43,982 nucleotides of DNA from an uncultured Clostridia bacterium (GTDB lineage Bacteria > Bacillota > Clostridia > Christensenellales > Borkfalkiaceae). The stretch is taken from NCBI GenBank assembly GCA_945949395.1, contig CAMFEK010000012.1, positions 1-43,982 of the forward strand, given 5' to 3'. The notes beneath the pieces were generated by a model. It was not told the origin of the DNA and made no database searches. It was given only the letters and a program-made list of their open reading frames with translations. Every line of letters starts with the position of its first letter. Position 1 is the stretch's first letter. The position numbers and the translations under genes are program-made. Below are positions 1 to 8,820 of this stretch, piece by piece.

Positions 1-873
1 CAGTTTGAGGAGCTCGTCGTGGAGGGGAATATCTTTATCACCAACTCCCAACTCAACGAGATGCGCCGCCGCTTTTATGCGGGCGTAGAGGGGGCGGGGC
101 GCAAGAAGAGAGCCGTCTATGCGGCGGAGGCGTTCAACGCGGAAGTCCCTCGGGGGGAAAATAAGAAAGTCGCCGTCATTTCGGATACGCCCGTTCCCTG
201 CGATATCTTCATTTTCAAACCCAAGGATTATGCGGACGAAAAGGCGTACGGCATACTTTCCGAGGTGAAAGCGGAAAAGTATCTGTATTTGCCGCCCTTC
301 CTTTCCCAAAAGGATATGCGGCTGTTCGAGGATAAGCTGAGCCTTTTCGACGGCGTCTACGCGGAGTGTTTTTGGGGAATAGCGTATGCGAGAGAGAAGG
401 GGAAAGCGCTCTTTGCGGGCACGGGATTCAATCTGATGAACGCGCTAAGCGTATCCTCTTTGCAAGGTGTCGCCAAATATTACGCGATCTCCAAAGAGCT
501 GGATAACGCTGAACTTAGAGAGCTTTGCGCTCAAAACGCATTTTCTTTGAGCGCGGGCAATATCAAGGTGATGGATCTCATCTATTGCCCGTTTGAAAAG
601 ACTTGCGACAAGTGCGACAGAAGGGAGCGCTATTCGCTCACGGACGAAAACGACAGAGTATTCCCCGTGCGCAGGTATCTCCTCTCTTCCTGCCGCTTTG
701 AAGTATACAATTGCGCGCCTCTCGTTTCCGATGCGAAAGATGCGGGAAAACTCGTCGATCTTTCGCTTATCGAAAACAAAAAAGAGGTGTTAAAGAACAT
801 TTACGATCCGCTTGCGCTGAAAAAGGTATTCAAAAACTATACCTTCGGACATTCGGATAAGACGGTATTATAA
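1..873 (+). CDS. U32 family peptidase-like protein, C-terminal part (5' end outside window)
   Basis: The reading frame is open from base 1, so the gene starts upstream and about 290 C-terminal residues are visible; the GTG at 19 is an internal codon, not a start. The segment near the left edge (TNSQLNEMRR) resembles the loop before the C-terminal DUF3656 region of U32 proteins. The C-terminal third carries a cysteine cluster (CPFEKTCDKC, then a later SSC) and the FPVRRYLLSSC-type stretch typical of the U32 C-terminal domain. Relatives are annotated as collagenase-like proteases, but several (RlhA, TrhP) work in hydroxylation of rRNA or tRNA, so an RNA-modification role is as likely as proteolysis. 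It ends 6 bases before mutS2 and probably shares its transcript. Family assignment is from recognisable sequence; the exact subfamily is uncertain. Confidence 0.75.
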   Translation, partial: QFEELVVEGNIFITNSQLNEMRRRFYAGVEGAGRKKRAVYAAEAFNAEVPRGENKKVAVISDTPVPCDIFIFKPKDYADEKAYGILSEVKAEKYLYLPPFLSQKDMRLFEDKLSLFDGVYAECFWGIAYAREKGKALFAGTGFNLMNALSVSSLQGVAKYYAISKELDNAELRELCAQNAFSLSAGNIKVMDLIYCPFEKTCDKCDRRERYSLTDENDRVFPVRRYLLSSCRFEVYNCAPLVSDAKDAGKLVDLSLIENKKEVLKNIYDPLALKKVFKNYTFGHSDKTVL

Positions 874-879
874 AGTATT

Positions 880-3276
880 ATGGAAAAAAGAAATCTGGAA
901 AAATTAGAACTTTATAAAATTCTCTCCCTCGTCTCCCGCTATGCGGTGCTGGACGAGGCGAAGGAGAAATTGTCCTCTTTCGTGCCCTATACGGAGATCG
1001 GCGAGGTTCGCGCCGCGCTGAAACTGACGGAAGAGGCGACGAAATTGCTCTTCCGCTACGGGGTGGGTCGCATCGAATATTTCCCCCCCGTCGGCGACGA
1101 GCTCGACCGCGCTTCCAAGGGCGCTACCCTCTCTTGCGGGGAGCTTTTGACCGCCGCGGGGATCTTGCGCGCCACGCGTATCTGCTATAAGAGCGTGAAC
1201 GCCGTCGAGGACGGGGATATCGTTGCGATGCGCGAGCTGGTTTCCCGTCTGTACTTCGACGAGCGGTTAGAGGACGATATCTCGACGAAAATATTAAACG
1301 ATACGGAAGTTTCCGATTACGCGAGCGAAAAGCTGTACGCTATTCGCTCGGAGATCCGCGCCATGAACGAGCGCATCCGTACCCGTTTGCAGGAATATCT
1401 CGTGGGCGAGGAATCCGCCTACTTGCAGGACAGCATCATTACGATGCGAGACAATCGCTACGTTTTGCCCGTAAAGGCGGAATATAAGCGTTCCGTCAAG
1501 GGGTTCGTGCACGACAAATCGCAGAGCGGGAGCACCGTGTTTATCGAGCCGGAGTATATCCTTGAAATGAACAACGAGTTGAAGTCCTTGGAGATCGACG
1601 AAAAGGAAGAGGTGGAACGCATTTTGACCGAGCTTTCGCACCGCGTTGGCTTTATGGCGGATCGGCTCGTTCGGGATATTCAGGTGCTCACCCAAATCGA
1701 CACCTTTTACGCGCGCGCCGAGTTCGGATACTCGCTAAAGTGCGTAAAGCCGAGAATCAACGATAAGGGCGTCATCGATATTAAAAAGGGGCGCCACCCC
1801 CTCATTCCGCAAAAGACGGTCGTGCCCGTCTCGCTGAAGCTTGGCGAAAAGTACGCCTTTCTCTTGGTCTCCGGTCCCAACACGGGCGGTAAGACGGTCA
1901 CCTTAAAGATGGTGGGGCTTTTTTGCCTGATGGCGGCGTGCGGTCTGTTTCTGCCCGCGGAAGAGGGGAGCGAAGTCTCCGTTTTTCAAAACGTGTTCTG
2001 CGATATCGGCGACAGCCAGAGCATCGAGGACAGCCTGTCCACCTTCTCGTCCCACATCTCGAATATCGTAAAAATCGTCGACACCGCCGACGATAAGAGT
2101 CTCGTCCTCATCGACGAACTCGGCGGCGGCACCGATCCCGAAGAGGGGCAGGCAATCGCGCAAGCCGTTCTTTCCCATTTATTGCGCTCGGGCGCGAAGG
2201 GCATCGTCACCACCCACTTCACTTCGTTAAAGGAGTACGCCTTTTCCAAGGAGGGCGTCGAAAACGCTTGTATGGAATTCGATTCGGAGACCTTCCAGCC
2301 GCTGTATCATATCCGTTTGGGGCTCCCCGGCTCCTCCAACGCCATCGCGATCTCCCGTCGCCTCGGCTTAAAGAGCAGTATTTTGGAGGAGGCGCTCGCC
2401 AACATGAACGAGGGCGCCAAGAGCTTTGAACATATCGTTCGCAGTGCGGAGGATATCCGCGTCAAGGCGCAACGGGAATTCGAGGAATCCAACCGCCTGC
2501 GCAGGGAGTGGCAACAAAAGATCGAGGAGCTCGACCGCGAGCGGGAAAAGCTCGAAAAGGAAAAGGAATCCCTCTACGCCCGCGCCAAAGTGGAATCGAG
2601 GCGGATCATTAACGAAAAGACGGCGGAAGCGGAGGAGATCCTCGGCGAGATCGAAGAGATTTTCATGAAGGAAGAGCTCACGCAAAACGATCTCATCAAG
2701 GCGAGAACGCTCAAAAACAAGATTTCCGACAAGGCTTTCGACAGCGAAAAAGAGGGCTACGTAAAGCCGCAGTATACGCCGTTCGGCGAGGAGCAGCCGA
2801 AGGCGGGCGAAAGGGTGTTCGTCGTCTCCTTCAACGGCGAGGGTAAGGTGCTCGCCGTCAACGAAAAGAAGAAACAGGCGCAAGTCGAGGCGGGTAGCTT
2901 GAAACTTTGGTGCAAATTTACCGATTTGATGAAAGTGATTGGCACGGAAGAGAAGAAAGTACCGACAAAGGTGATAAAAAAGCCTAAAAAGGAGAACGTT
3001 TCCGTCTCCCGCAATCTCGATCGGGAAAAGATTCCCCTGCGCGAGATCAATCTCTTGGGGCTCACCGTACAAGAGGCTCTGCTCGAAGTGGAGAATTTCA
3101 TGGATTCCGCCCTGCTTTCGGGGTTGGAAGAGGTGAAGATCGTTCACGGATTCGGCACGGGCAAGCTCAAAGCCGCCGTGCACGAGTATTTGAAAAAGAA
3201 TCGCCACGTCGCCGAATTCCGCATCGGAAAATACGGGGAAGGCGAGGGCGGCGTGACCATCGTCAAATTAAAATAA
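880..3276 (+). CDS. mutS2: MutS2 family ATPase/Smr endonuclease
   Basis: The 798-residue protein matches the length of MutS2 (B. subtilis about 785). A MutS-like clamp/lever region occupies residues 1-300. The ATPase follows, with Walker A GPNTGGKT near residue 331 and Walker B LVLIDELGGGTDP near residue 408. A charged coiled coil runs from about 500 to 620, and an Smr domain from about 720 to the end contains HGFGTGKL. Family members bind branched DNA; B. subtilis MutS2/RqcU instead senses collided ribosomes and splits them. The Smr LDxRG motif is replaced by NLLG, while the HGxGTG motif is kept. The ATG start has no strong Shine-Dalgarno, and the gene starts 6 bases after the U32 gene stop, suggesting translation linked to the upstream gene. 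Confidence 0.95.
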   Translation: MEKRNLEKLELYKILSLVSRYAVLDEAKEKLSSFVPYTEIGEVRAALKLTEEATKLLFRYGVGRIEYFPPVGDELDRASKGATLSCGELLTAAGILRATRICYKSVNAVEDGDIVAMRELVSRLYFDERLEDDISTKILNDTEVSDYASEKLYAIRSEIRAMNERIRTRLQEYLVGEESAYLQDSIITMRDNRYVLPVKAEYKRSVKGFVHDKSQSGSTVFIEPEYILEMNNELKSLEIDEKEEVERILTELSHRVGFMADRLVRDIQVLTQIDTFYARAEFGYSLKCVKPRINDKGVIDIKKGRHPLIPQKTVVPVSLKLGEKYAFLLVSGPNTGGKTVTLKMVGLFCLMAACGLFLPAEEGSEVSVFQNVFCDIGDSQSIEDSLSTFSSHISNIVKIVDTADDKSLVLIDELGGGTDPEEGQAIAQAVLSHLLRSGAKGIVTTHFTSLKEYAFSKEGVENACMEFDSETFQPLYHIRLGLPGSSNAIAISRRLGLKSSILEEALANMNEGAKSFEHIVRSAEDIRVKAQREFEESNRLRREWQQKIEELDREREKLEKEKESLYARAKVESRRIINEKTAEAEEILGEIEEIFMKEELTQNDLIKARTLKNKISDKAFDSEKEGYVKPQYTPFGEEQPKAGERVFVVSFNGEGKVLAVNEKKKQAQVEAGSLKLWCKFTDLMKVIGTEEKKVPTKVIKKPKKENVSVSRNLDREKIPLREINLLGLTVQEALLEVENFMDSALLSGLEEVKIVHGFGTGKLKAAVHEYLKKNRHVAEFRIGKYGEGEGGVTIVKLK

Positions 3277-3288
3277 TGGCATAAGAAG

Positions 3289-3327
3289 GCGATACTCTCG
3301 AATAAAATAGCTATCGGAGGGTATCGC
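3289..3327 (+). promoter_or_regulatory. Hairpin that buries the ribosome binding site of the deacetylase gene
   Basis: GCGATACTCTC (3289-3299) pairs with GAGGGTATCGC (3317-3327) over 11 pairs with one G-U wobble and a 17-base loop. The right arm includes most of the only Shine-Dalgarno sequence (GGAGG, 3316-3320) in front of the TTG start at 3329. The fold would hinder initiation. There is no U-run after it, so a terminator role is less likely. The function is inferred from pairing only. Confidence 0.5.
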
Positions 3328-3328
3328 T

Positions 3329-4030
3329 TTGAAAGGAAAAAACTTAATTTTGAACGGCGCGCTGTCCGCCATCATTCTGTTCGTCGCCGCCGTGTGCTTT
3401 TATCCCGTCACGAACGGCGTGTCCAACGTGCAGGACAACGTGTTCGAGCACGGGGATCGGGAGAGCAAACACGTCTCCCTGATGTTCAACGTGTACTGGG
3501 GCACGGACGTGGTGTACGACATTCTCGGCGTGTTGGATAAATACGGGGCGAAATGCACATTCTTCGTGGGAGGATGTTGGGCGGACGACAACGCCGTTTG
3601 CTTAAAGGAAATCGCAAAACAGGGGCATGAAATCGGCAATCACGGCTATTTCCATAAGGATATGGATCGGCTGGATTATTCTTCGAACGAGGAGGAGATC
3701 CGCATCAATCACGAGCTGGTACGAAAGACGCTCGGCATCGAGATGTCGCTGTTTGCGCCGCCTTCGGGCGCGTATTCCGACAATACCGTAAAGGCGGCGT
3801 GCGATTTGGGATATCAAACGATTTTATGGAGCAAGGATACCGTGGACTGGCGGGATAAGGACGAGGAGATCATCTATCAGCGCGCGATAAGCGCGAAGGG
3901 TGGAGATTTCGTCCTGATGCACCCCATGCAGGAGACTTATGCCGCGCTCGATAGAATTTTGAAATACTACGGCGAACAGGGATTGACCTGTGTGACGGTG
4001 AGTGAAAACTTAAAGACGCAAATTACATAA
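3329..4030 (+). CDS. YlxY-type polysaccharide deacetylase (NodB fold)
   Basis: This 233-residue protein starts at TTG 8 bases after GGAGG. An N-terminal membrane anchor (about residues 7-24) puts the catalytic domain outside the cell. NodB motifs are partly present: HGYFH near residue 105 keeps both metal-binding histidines, and the DTVDW and LMHP motifs are present. The usual TFDD is MFNVY, so the catalytic/metal aspartates are absent, and the usual RPP motif is APP. Similar FNVxWG variants occur, as far as I recall, in the YlxY branch of the family. In B. subtilis ylxY lies directly before an M16 peptidase gene (ymxG/mlpA), as here, which supports the subgroup. Substrate is probably peptidoglycan or another envelope glycan, but the altered motif 1 leaves activity in doubt. 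Confidence 0.8.
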   Translation: MKGKNLILNGALSAIILFVAAVCFYPVTNGVSNVQDNVFEHGDRESKHVSLMFNVYWGTDVVYDILGVLDKYGAKCTFFVGGCWADDNAVCLKEIAKQGHEIGNHGYFHKDMDRLDYSSNEEEIRINHELVRKTLGIEMSLFAPPSGAYSDNTVKAACDLGYQTILWSKDTVDWRDKDEEIIYQRAISAKGGDFVLMHPMQETYAALDRILKYYGEQGLTCVTVSENLKTQIT

Positions 4031-4042
4031 CGAGGAATTGAA

Positions 4043-5281
4043 ATGATACAGAGTAAAACTTTTGAAAACGGACTGAAACTGATCGTAAAACCCATGCAGG
4101 GACTTTTTTCCGTCACGATGGGCATTTTGGTGGGTACGGGCAGCGCCTTTGAAACGGACGAGGAGGACGGCATCTCCCATTTCATCGAACACGTTCAGTT
4201 CAAGGGCACGCCCACGCGCTCGGCGGAGAAGATCTCCGACGATTTCGACGCGATCGGTGCGCAGGTGAACGCCTTCACGGGGAAAGATTTGACCTGCTAT
4301 TATGCGAAATCTACGGGCGAGCACGCCTTTGAGGCGTTTGCCATTCTCTCCGATCTCTTTTTGAACGCGACCTTCCCCAAGGACGAGCTGGACCGCGAAC
4401 GGGGCGTCATTTTAGAGGAGATCTCCATGAACGAAGATACGCCCGAAGATCTTTGCCTCGACGTGCTCTCTCACGCCTTCTACGGCAACGGCACCTACGG
4501 CAGAACGATTTTAGGTCCCGAAAAGAACGTAAAACGCTTTGAAAAGGAAGATATTTTCGCCTATAAACGCAAGCACTACGTGCCCGAAAATATCGTGATC
4601 TCTATGGCGGGCGATATCTCCTTCGACGCGGCGTGTAAGATGACGGAAAAATTCTTTTCCGCCCTGCCGAGAACTTCTTATCGGAAACAGGATAAAATCA
4701 TTCAGCGCCATCATCGCTCCGTGATCAAGACCAAGCCCATCGAGCAGACGCATTTGGCGCTCACCTTCCCCTGTTATCCGAGAATGGATAAGAAAGGGGA
4801 AACCATGCAGCTGATCAATCTCGTGCTCGGCGGCGGCATGAGTTCGAGGCTTTACTTGCAGCTGCGCGAACGCTCGGGGCTCGCCTATACGGTATATTCC
4901 TATCTCTCTGCCTATGAAGAATGCGGAAACTTTTCCGTCTACGCGGGCGTCAACGATAAGAACGCGGAAAGGGCGTACGAGAGCATTTTGAAGGAGATCC
5001 GCCTGTTCAAGCAAAAGGGAATCACGACGGAAGAGTTCAAAAAGGGCAAGGAACAGATGAAGTCGAGTATCGTCTTTGCGCAGGAATCCACGGCGTCGCA
5101 GATGCTCTTGTACGGGAAACACTTCCTGTATCACGGGGAGGTGTTCAGCTTCGAAGAAAAGACGAAGGCGATCAACGCGATCACCATGGACGACGTACAT
5201 TCCTGCATCGAGGAGAACTTTGAAGAGGATAAAATGTGCGTTGCCTGCGTCGGGAAGAGAAAGGACGCCCTCAAACTGTAA
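4043..5281 (+). CDS. M16 family zinc metallopeptidase (YmxG/MlpA-like)
   Basis: This 412-residue protein has the inverted zinc motif HFIEH at residues 46-50, with the third ligand expected in LEEISMNED near residue 125. The second half contains the non-catalytic M16 repeat (GGGMSSRLYLQLRERSGLAY), which gives the usual two-domain clamshell. B. subtilis MlpA belongs to this family and affects processing or regulation of the aprE protease. A ribosome site (AGGAATTGAA) precedes the ATG. It follows the YlxY-like gene by 12 bases and overlaps the next gene by one base (TAATG), so the run is co-transcribed. No signal peptide is visible, so it should be cytosolic. Confidence 0.92.
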   Translation: MIQSKTFENGLKLIVKPMQGLFSVTMGILVGTGSAFETDEEDGISHFIEHVQFKGTPTRSAEKISDDFDAIGAQVNAFTGKDLTCYYAKSTGEHAFEAFAILSDLFLNATFPKDELDRERGVILEEISMNEDTPEDLCLDVLSHAFYGNGTYGRTILGPEKNVKRFEKEDIFAYKRKHYVPENIVISMAGDISFDAACKMTEKFFSALPRTSYRKQDKIIQRHHRSVIKTKPIEQTHLALTFPCYPRMDKKGETMQLINLVLGGGMSSRLYLQLRERSGLAYTVYSYLSAYEECGNFSVYAGVNDKNAERAYESILKEIRLFKQKGITTEEFKKGKEQMKSSIVFAQESTASQMLLYGKHFLYHGEVFSFEEKTKAINAITMDDVHSCIEENFEEDKMCVACVGKRKDALKL

Positions 5282-5745
5282 TGGAACGCAAAAAGGGGTT
5301 TGAACCCGTATTCGACGAGAACAGTAAAATTTTAATTTTGGGCAGTTTTCCGTCCGTCAAGAGTCGTGAGATTCGTTTTTATTACGGCAATCGGCAAAAT
5401 CGCTTTTGGAAAACGGTGTGTTCCCTGTACGGGGAGGAGATTCCCGAAAGCATAGCGGGGAAAATTGATTTTCTGCGCCGCCACCGCATCGCCCTTTGGG
5501 ATATCGTCACGGCGTGCGACATCGTCGGCTCTTCCGATTCCACCATCGCCGATTACGAAGTGGCGGACTTAAGTCAGATATTGTCTATCGCCAAAATCGA
5601 AAAGATCCTCTGCAACGGCGCGGCGGCGTACCGCATCTTGATAGAGAACTATCCCGCATTACCCGTTCCCGTCGTGAAATTGCCCTCGACGAGTCCTGCA
5701 AATCCCCGCTTTGAGGAAAATGCGTGGAAAAAGGAGTTATTATGA
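5281..5745 (+). CDS. DNA-deoxyinosine glycosylase (UDG superfamily, family 6)
   Basis: The ATG at 5281 overlaps the stop of the M16 gene (TAATG) and gives 154 residues, the usual size for this small family. Motif A appears as LGSFPSVKS near residue 17, followed by FYYGNRQNRFW, the block that distinguishes family 6 hypoxanthine-DNA glycosylases; the Asn of NRFW is the expected catalytic position. The C-terminal LPSTSPAN is the motif B loop. The enzyme removes hypoxanthine (deaminated adenine), and possibly uracil, from DNA. Its stop overlaps the start of the AlkD-like gene (ATGA), pairing two base-excision genes. An in-frame upstream codon at 5236 would extend into the M16 gene and lacks homology. 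Confidence 0.85.
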   Translation: MERKKGFEPVFDENSKILILGSFPSVKSREIRFYYGNRQNRFWKTVCSLYGEEIPESIAGKIDFLRRHRIALWDIVTACDIVGSSDSTIADYEVADLSQILSIAKIEKILCNGAAAYRILIENYPALPVPVVKLPSTSPANPRFEENAWKKELL

Positions 5746-6413
5746 CGTATGATGAGTTGTTGCGCGAGTTGACTGGCGCCGCGGAAGAGGATTTTATCGC
5801 CTTCCAAAAGAAGATCCTTTGCACGCAAAAGAATATTATCGGGGTCAGAACGCCAGCCTTGCGGAAAATCGCCAAAAAATATCGGGGGCGCTACGCAGAA
5901 TTTAAGAATTTTCCCGACGAGAGCTACGAGGTGTGCTTTTTGAAACTCTGCCTCGCGGAAACGCTTCCCTTTGCGGAACTGCTGTCCGAACTTCCCTATC
6001 TTATCTCCGTCATGGACTGTTGGGCGCTCACGGATACCTTCAAACCCAAAGCGATTGCCAAAAATAAGCAGGCGTACCTTGCTGCGATTCGGGAACAGAT
6101 GTCAGACGGAAGAGAGTTCTTCGAGCGCTTTGCTTTGGTCACGCTCTTATGGTGTTATCGGGAGAAAGAGGATTTACCCTTGGTTTTCGAGTGCGCCTCA
6201 AGGGCGGACAACGAAAAATATTATTACGTACATACGGCGTCGGCGTGGCTGATCGCAGAAACGCTCGTGCGGTATTTCGACGCGGGCGTCGCCTTCTTGA
6301 AAGAGGGACGTTTGCCGATCCAAACGCACAACAAGGCGATTCAGAAGGCGAGGGAGAGCTACCGCATCACGGCGGAACAAAAAGAATACATCAAGAACTT
6401 AAAAAGGTATTGA
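5742..6413 (+). CDS. AlkD-like DNA alkylation repair protein
   Basis: This 223-residue all-helical protein has the HEAT-like repeats of the DNA_alkylation family. The start is the ATG at 5742, which follows AAGGAG at 5731 and overlaps the previous stop as ATGA. The segment CWALTD gives Trp and Asp four residues apart, matching the spacing of catalytic W109/D113 in Bacillus cereus AlkD, and HTASAWLIAE near residue 165 fits the second aromatic region. AlkD excises positively charged N3- and N7-alkyl purines without base flipping. A GTG 18 bases upstream is possible but would bury the ribosome site. The acpP promoter begins in its last codons. Confidence 0.85.
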   Translation: MTYDELLRELTGAAEEDFIAFQKKILCTQKNIIGVRTPALRKIAKKYRGRYAEFKNFPDESYEVCFLKLCLAETLPFAELLSELPYLISVMDCWALTDTFKPKAIAKNKQAYLAAIREQMSDGREFFERFALVTLLWCYREKEDLPLVFECASRADNEKYYYVHTASAWLIAETLVRYFDAGVAFLKEGRLPIQTHNKAIQKARESYRITAEQKEYIKNLKRY

Positions 6414-6438
6414 CAAATTTTGAGATATATAGTAAAAT
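6410..6438 (+). promoter_or_regulatory. Promoter for acpP
   Basis: TTGACA at 6410-6415 and TAAAAT at 6433-6438 are separated by 17 bases, 30 bases before the acyl carrier protein start. The -35 box overlaps the stop codon of the preceding AlkD-like gene, so acpP has its own housekeeping sigma-A type promoter. Confidence 0.85.
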
Positions 6439-6467
6439 AATAGAAGAAACCATGGAGGAATTCAGTC

Positions 6468-6698
6468 ATGTTAAATAAAGTAGTCGAAATTCTTTCTCAG
6501 CAGCTCAACGTGCCTGCCGATAAGATCACCCCGAATAGCAATATTGCAGAGGACCTCAAAGCCGATTCTTTGGATCGAGTAGAGCTTTTGATGAATCTGG
6601 AAGATGAATACGGTGTAACGATCCCCGAAGAGGACGTTGACAAGATCGTAACCGTTCAGGACGTTGTAGACGAACTTGCAAAGCTCAACATTCAATAA
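6468..6698 (+). CDS. acpP: Acyl carrier protein
   Basis: The 76-residue acidic protein has the phosphopantetheine attachment site LKADSLDRVEL with Ser34 in the DSL motif, and a typical four-helix ACP pattern. It carries growing acyl chains as thioesters during fatty-acid synthesis in the cytosol. GGAGG at 6454 precedes the ATG. The gene is monocistronic, with its own consensus promoter and a hairpin after it. Length and motif agree with housekeeping ACP rather than a polyketide or D-alanyl carrier. Confidence 0.95.
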   Translation: MLNKVVEILSQQLNVPADKITPNSNIAEDLKADSLDRVELLMNLEDEYGVTIPEEDVDKIVTVQDVVDELAKLNIQ

Positions 6699-6714
6699 GA
6701 TCGACGAAAAAATC

Positions 6715-6745
6715 AAGCTCCGTATTAAGCGGAGCTTAATTTATA
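6715..6745 (+). terminator. Probable terminator after acpP
   Basis: AAGCTCCG (6715-6722) and CGGAGCTT (6730-6737) form a perfect 8-bp stem with a 7-base loop, followed by a short AATTTAT tail. The T-tract is weak, so some read-through into the next gene is likely. Confidence 0.6.
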
Positions 6746-6765
6746 CTGTGAACAAAGGATAGGAA

Positions 6766-7608
6766 ATGGAAGAATTAACGAGAAAAATATTTACGGGAGA
6801 GAGAGCGCTCTTTTGCGCAAAGGATCTGCTCCTCGCGGAGAGCGTGTTCGACGACGGGGAATCCCCCTTGAAGGAGAGCGAAAACATTCAGGCAAGCAGT
6901 TGTCTGTTCCGCTGGAAATATCCTTTTTGGTATGCCAAAAATATCACGGTAAAGGATTGTACCTTTTTCGAAAACGCCCGCGCGGGCATTTGGTATACGG
7001 AGGATATTTCCCTGACAAATTGCACCTACCTCGCGCCGAAGGGGTTAAGGCGGTGTAAAAATATCTCCTTGAACGGCGTCACTTTCTCCGACGCCAAGGA
7101 AACGCTTTGGAATTGCAGGGATATCTCCATGAAGGACGTCACTGTGAAAGGGGATTATTTTGCCATGAACTGCGAGGACGTGCAGATCGATCATTTGGAG
7201 CTTATCGGCAACTACGGGTTCGACGGGGCGAAAAACGTCGTGATCCGAAATTCCAAACTCCTCACCAAGGACGCCTTCTGGAACTGCGAGAATATCACCG
7301 TGTACGATTCCTTTATTTCCGGCGAATACTTTGCCTGGAATTCCAAAAACGTAACGCTCGTCAACTGCATGGTGGAAAGTCTGCAGGGATTCTGTTATAT
7401 GAAGAACGTCACGCTGAAAAACTGTAAGCTCGTGAACACGACGCTCTCGTTTGAGTATGCGGAGAACGTCGACGCGGAGATTTTCGGAAAGATCGATTCC
7501 GTCAAGAATCCCACGAGCGGAAAAATCGTCTGCGACGGCGTGGACGAGCTGATTTTAGACGAGTTTGCCGCCAAGGACGCTTGCGCGCAAGTGGAAAGGA
7601 GAAAATAA
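6766..7608 (+). CDS. DUF3737 family right-handed beta-helix protein
   Basis: This 280-residue protein consists of imperfect 20-22 residue repeats such as NITVKDCTFFENA, NISLNGVTFSDA, NVVIRNSKLL and NVTLVNCMV, with regularly spaced Asn, Val/Ile and Cys. This is the pattern of a right-handed parallel beta-helix, and the whole length matches DUF3737. There is no signal peptide or membrane segment, so it should be cytosolic. No catalytic residues are recognised and no function is assigned. Start ATG follows AGGAAATGG-like spacing, and the stop is immediately followed by the MalY-type gene, indicating one transcript. Confidence 0.85.
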   Translation: MEELTRKIFTGERALFCAKDLLLAESVFDDGESPLKESENIQASSCLFRWKYPFWYAKNITVKDCTFFENARAGIWYTEDISLTNCTYLAPKGLRRCKNISLNGVTFSDAKETLWNCRDISMKDVTVKGDYFAMNCEDVQIDHLELIGNYGFDGAKNVVIRNSKLLTKDAFWNCENITVYDSFISGEYFAWNSKNVTLVNCMVESLQGFCYMKNVTLKNCKLVNTTLSFEYAENVDAEIFGKIDSVKNPTSGKIVCDGVDELILDEFAAKDACAQVERRK

Positions 7609-8772
7609 ATGTACGATTTCGATACCCCCGTCGACAGAAGGGGCACTTGTTCCCTCAAATGGGATATTCGGAAAGGGGAGCTCCCTATGTGGGTCGCCGA
7701 TATGGATTTTCAAACGGCTCCCTGCGTCATTCGGGCGCTGAAAAATAGGGTGGAGCACGGCGTGTTCGGCTATAACGTCATTCCCGACGAATGGTATTTC
7801 GCGTACGCCGACCGTTGGCAAAGAGCGCACGGCGTAACCTTTCATAAGGAAGAAATGACCTTTTGCACGGGCGTCGTTCCCGCCGTTTCGTCCATCGTAA
7901 AAAGGGTCACCTCTTTGGGGGATAACGTGGTCGTCATCACGCCCGTTTACGATATTTTTTATCATTCCATCGAAAATGCGGGGCGGCACACGCTGGAATG
8001 TCCTTTGACCTACGAAGGGGGACAATACGAGCTTGATTTTGCCCTGCTCGAGGAAAAGCTGTCCCATCCGCTCTCCACTCTCCTCATCTTCTGCAATCCG
8101 CACAATCCCGTCGGAAAACTCTGGACGAAGGAAGAAATCGAGAAGATCGGTTGGCTCTGTAAAAAATACGGCGTCACCGTTCTTTCGGACGAGATTCATT
8201 GCGATATCGTCAAAAAGGGAAAAGCGTACGTTCCGTTTGCCTCCGTCAGCGAGGATTGCCGCGCAAACAGCATCACCTGCCTCTCGATCAGCAAAGCGTT
8301 TAACCTTGCGGGGATGCAGAGCGCGTGCGTCGTCGTTCCCGATCAAAATCTTCGCAATAAAGTCAATCGCTGTCTGAACGCCGATGAGATCGCAGAGCCG
8401 AATTCCTTCGCCGTCGTCTCCGCGGTATCCGCCTTGACGGAAGGGGAGGGATGGCTGAATGAGCTCAACGACTATCTCTTTGAAAATCGGGCGCTCTGCG
8501 AGGAATTTCTGCAAAGGGAACTGCCTCAACTGCACTTGGTGCAGGGCGAGGCGACCTATCTTCTTTGGCTCGACTGCTCGAAGATCACTTCCGATTCAAG
8601 GGGGCTGCGCGATTTTATCCGTAAGGAAACGGGGCTTTGGCTCTCCGACGGCGCAGAGTACCGCGGCAACGGCAGATTCTTTCTGCGCATGAATATCGCC
8701 TGTCCGAGAGAACGGTTGCGGGAAGGGCTTGAGCGACTGCAAAGAGGCATCAAAGCCTATCCGAACGGATAA
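7609..8772 (+). CDS. MalY/PatB-type PLP-dependent C-S beta-lyase
   Basis: The 387-residue fold-type I PLP enzyme begins with the family signature LPMWVADMDF near residue 24. It has the PLP contacts NPHNPVGKLW and SDEIHCDI, and the Schiff-base lysine in SISKAFNLAG (Lys229). Members of the MalY/PatB group cleave cystathionine or cysteine to release a thiol or sulfide, pyruvate and ammonia; many are annotated as aminotransferases. The ATG directly follows the TAA of the DUF3737 gene, with the ribosome site (AAAGGAG) inside that gene. The substrate cannot be set from sequence. Confidence 0.9.
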   Translation: MYDFDTPVDRRGTCSLKWDIRKGELPMWVADMDFQTAPCVIRALKNRVEHGVFGYNVIPDEWYFAYADRWQRAHGVTFHKEEMTFCTGVVPAVSSIVKRVTSLGDNVVVITPVYDIFYHSIENAGRHTLECPLTYEGGQYELDFALLEEKLSHPLSTLLIFCNPHNPVGKLWTKEEIEKIGWLCKKYGVTVLSDEIHCDIVKKGKAYVPFASVSEDCRANSITCLSISKAFNLAGMQSACVVVPDQNLRNKVNRCLNADEIAEPNSFAVVSAVSALTEGEGWLNELNDYLFENRALCEEFLQRELPQLHLVQGEATYLLWLDCSKITSDSRGLRDFIRKETGLWLSDGAEYRGNGRFFLRMNIACPRERLREGLERLQRGIKAYPNG

Positions 8773-8820
8773 AGAGTCTCAAATTCAATATTTCGTGGCG
8801 GATCAAATGAGAAAAAACGG

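Noticed and set aside
2992..3276. Loss of the LDxRG motif in the Smr domain of MutS2
   Set aside because: The remaining Smr features are intact, and similar NxxG variants are, to my recollection, common in clostridial MutS2, so it is not counted as unusual.
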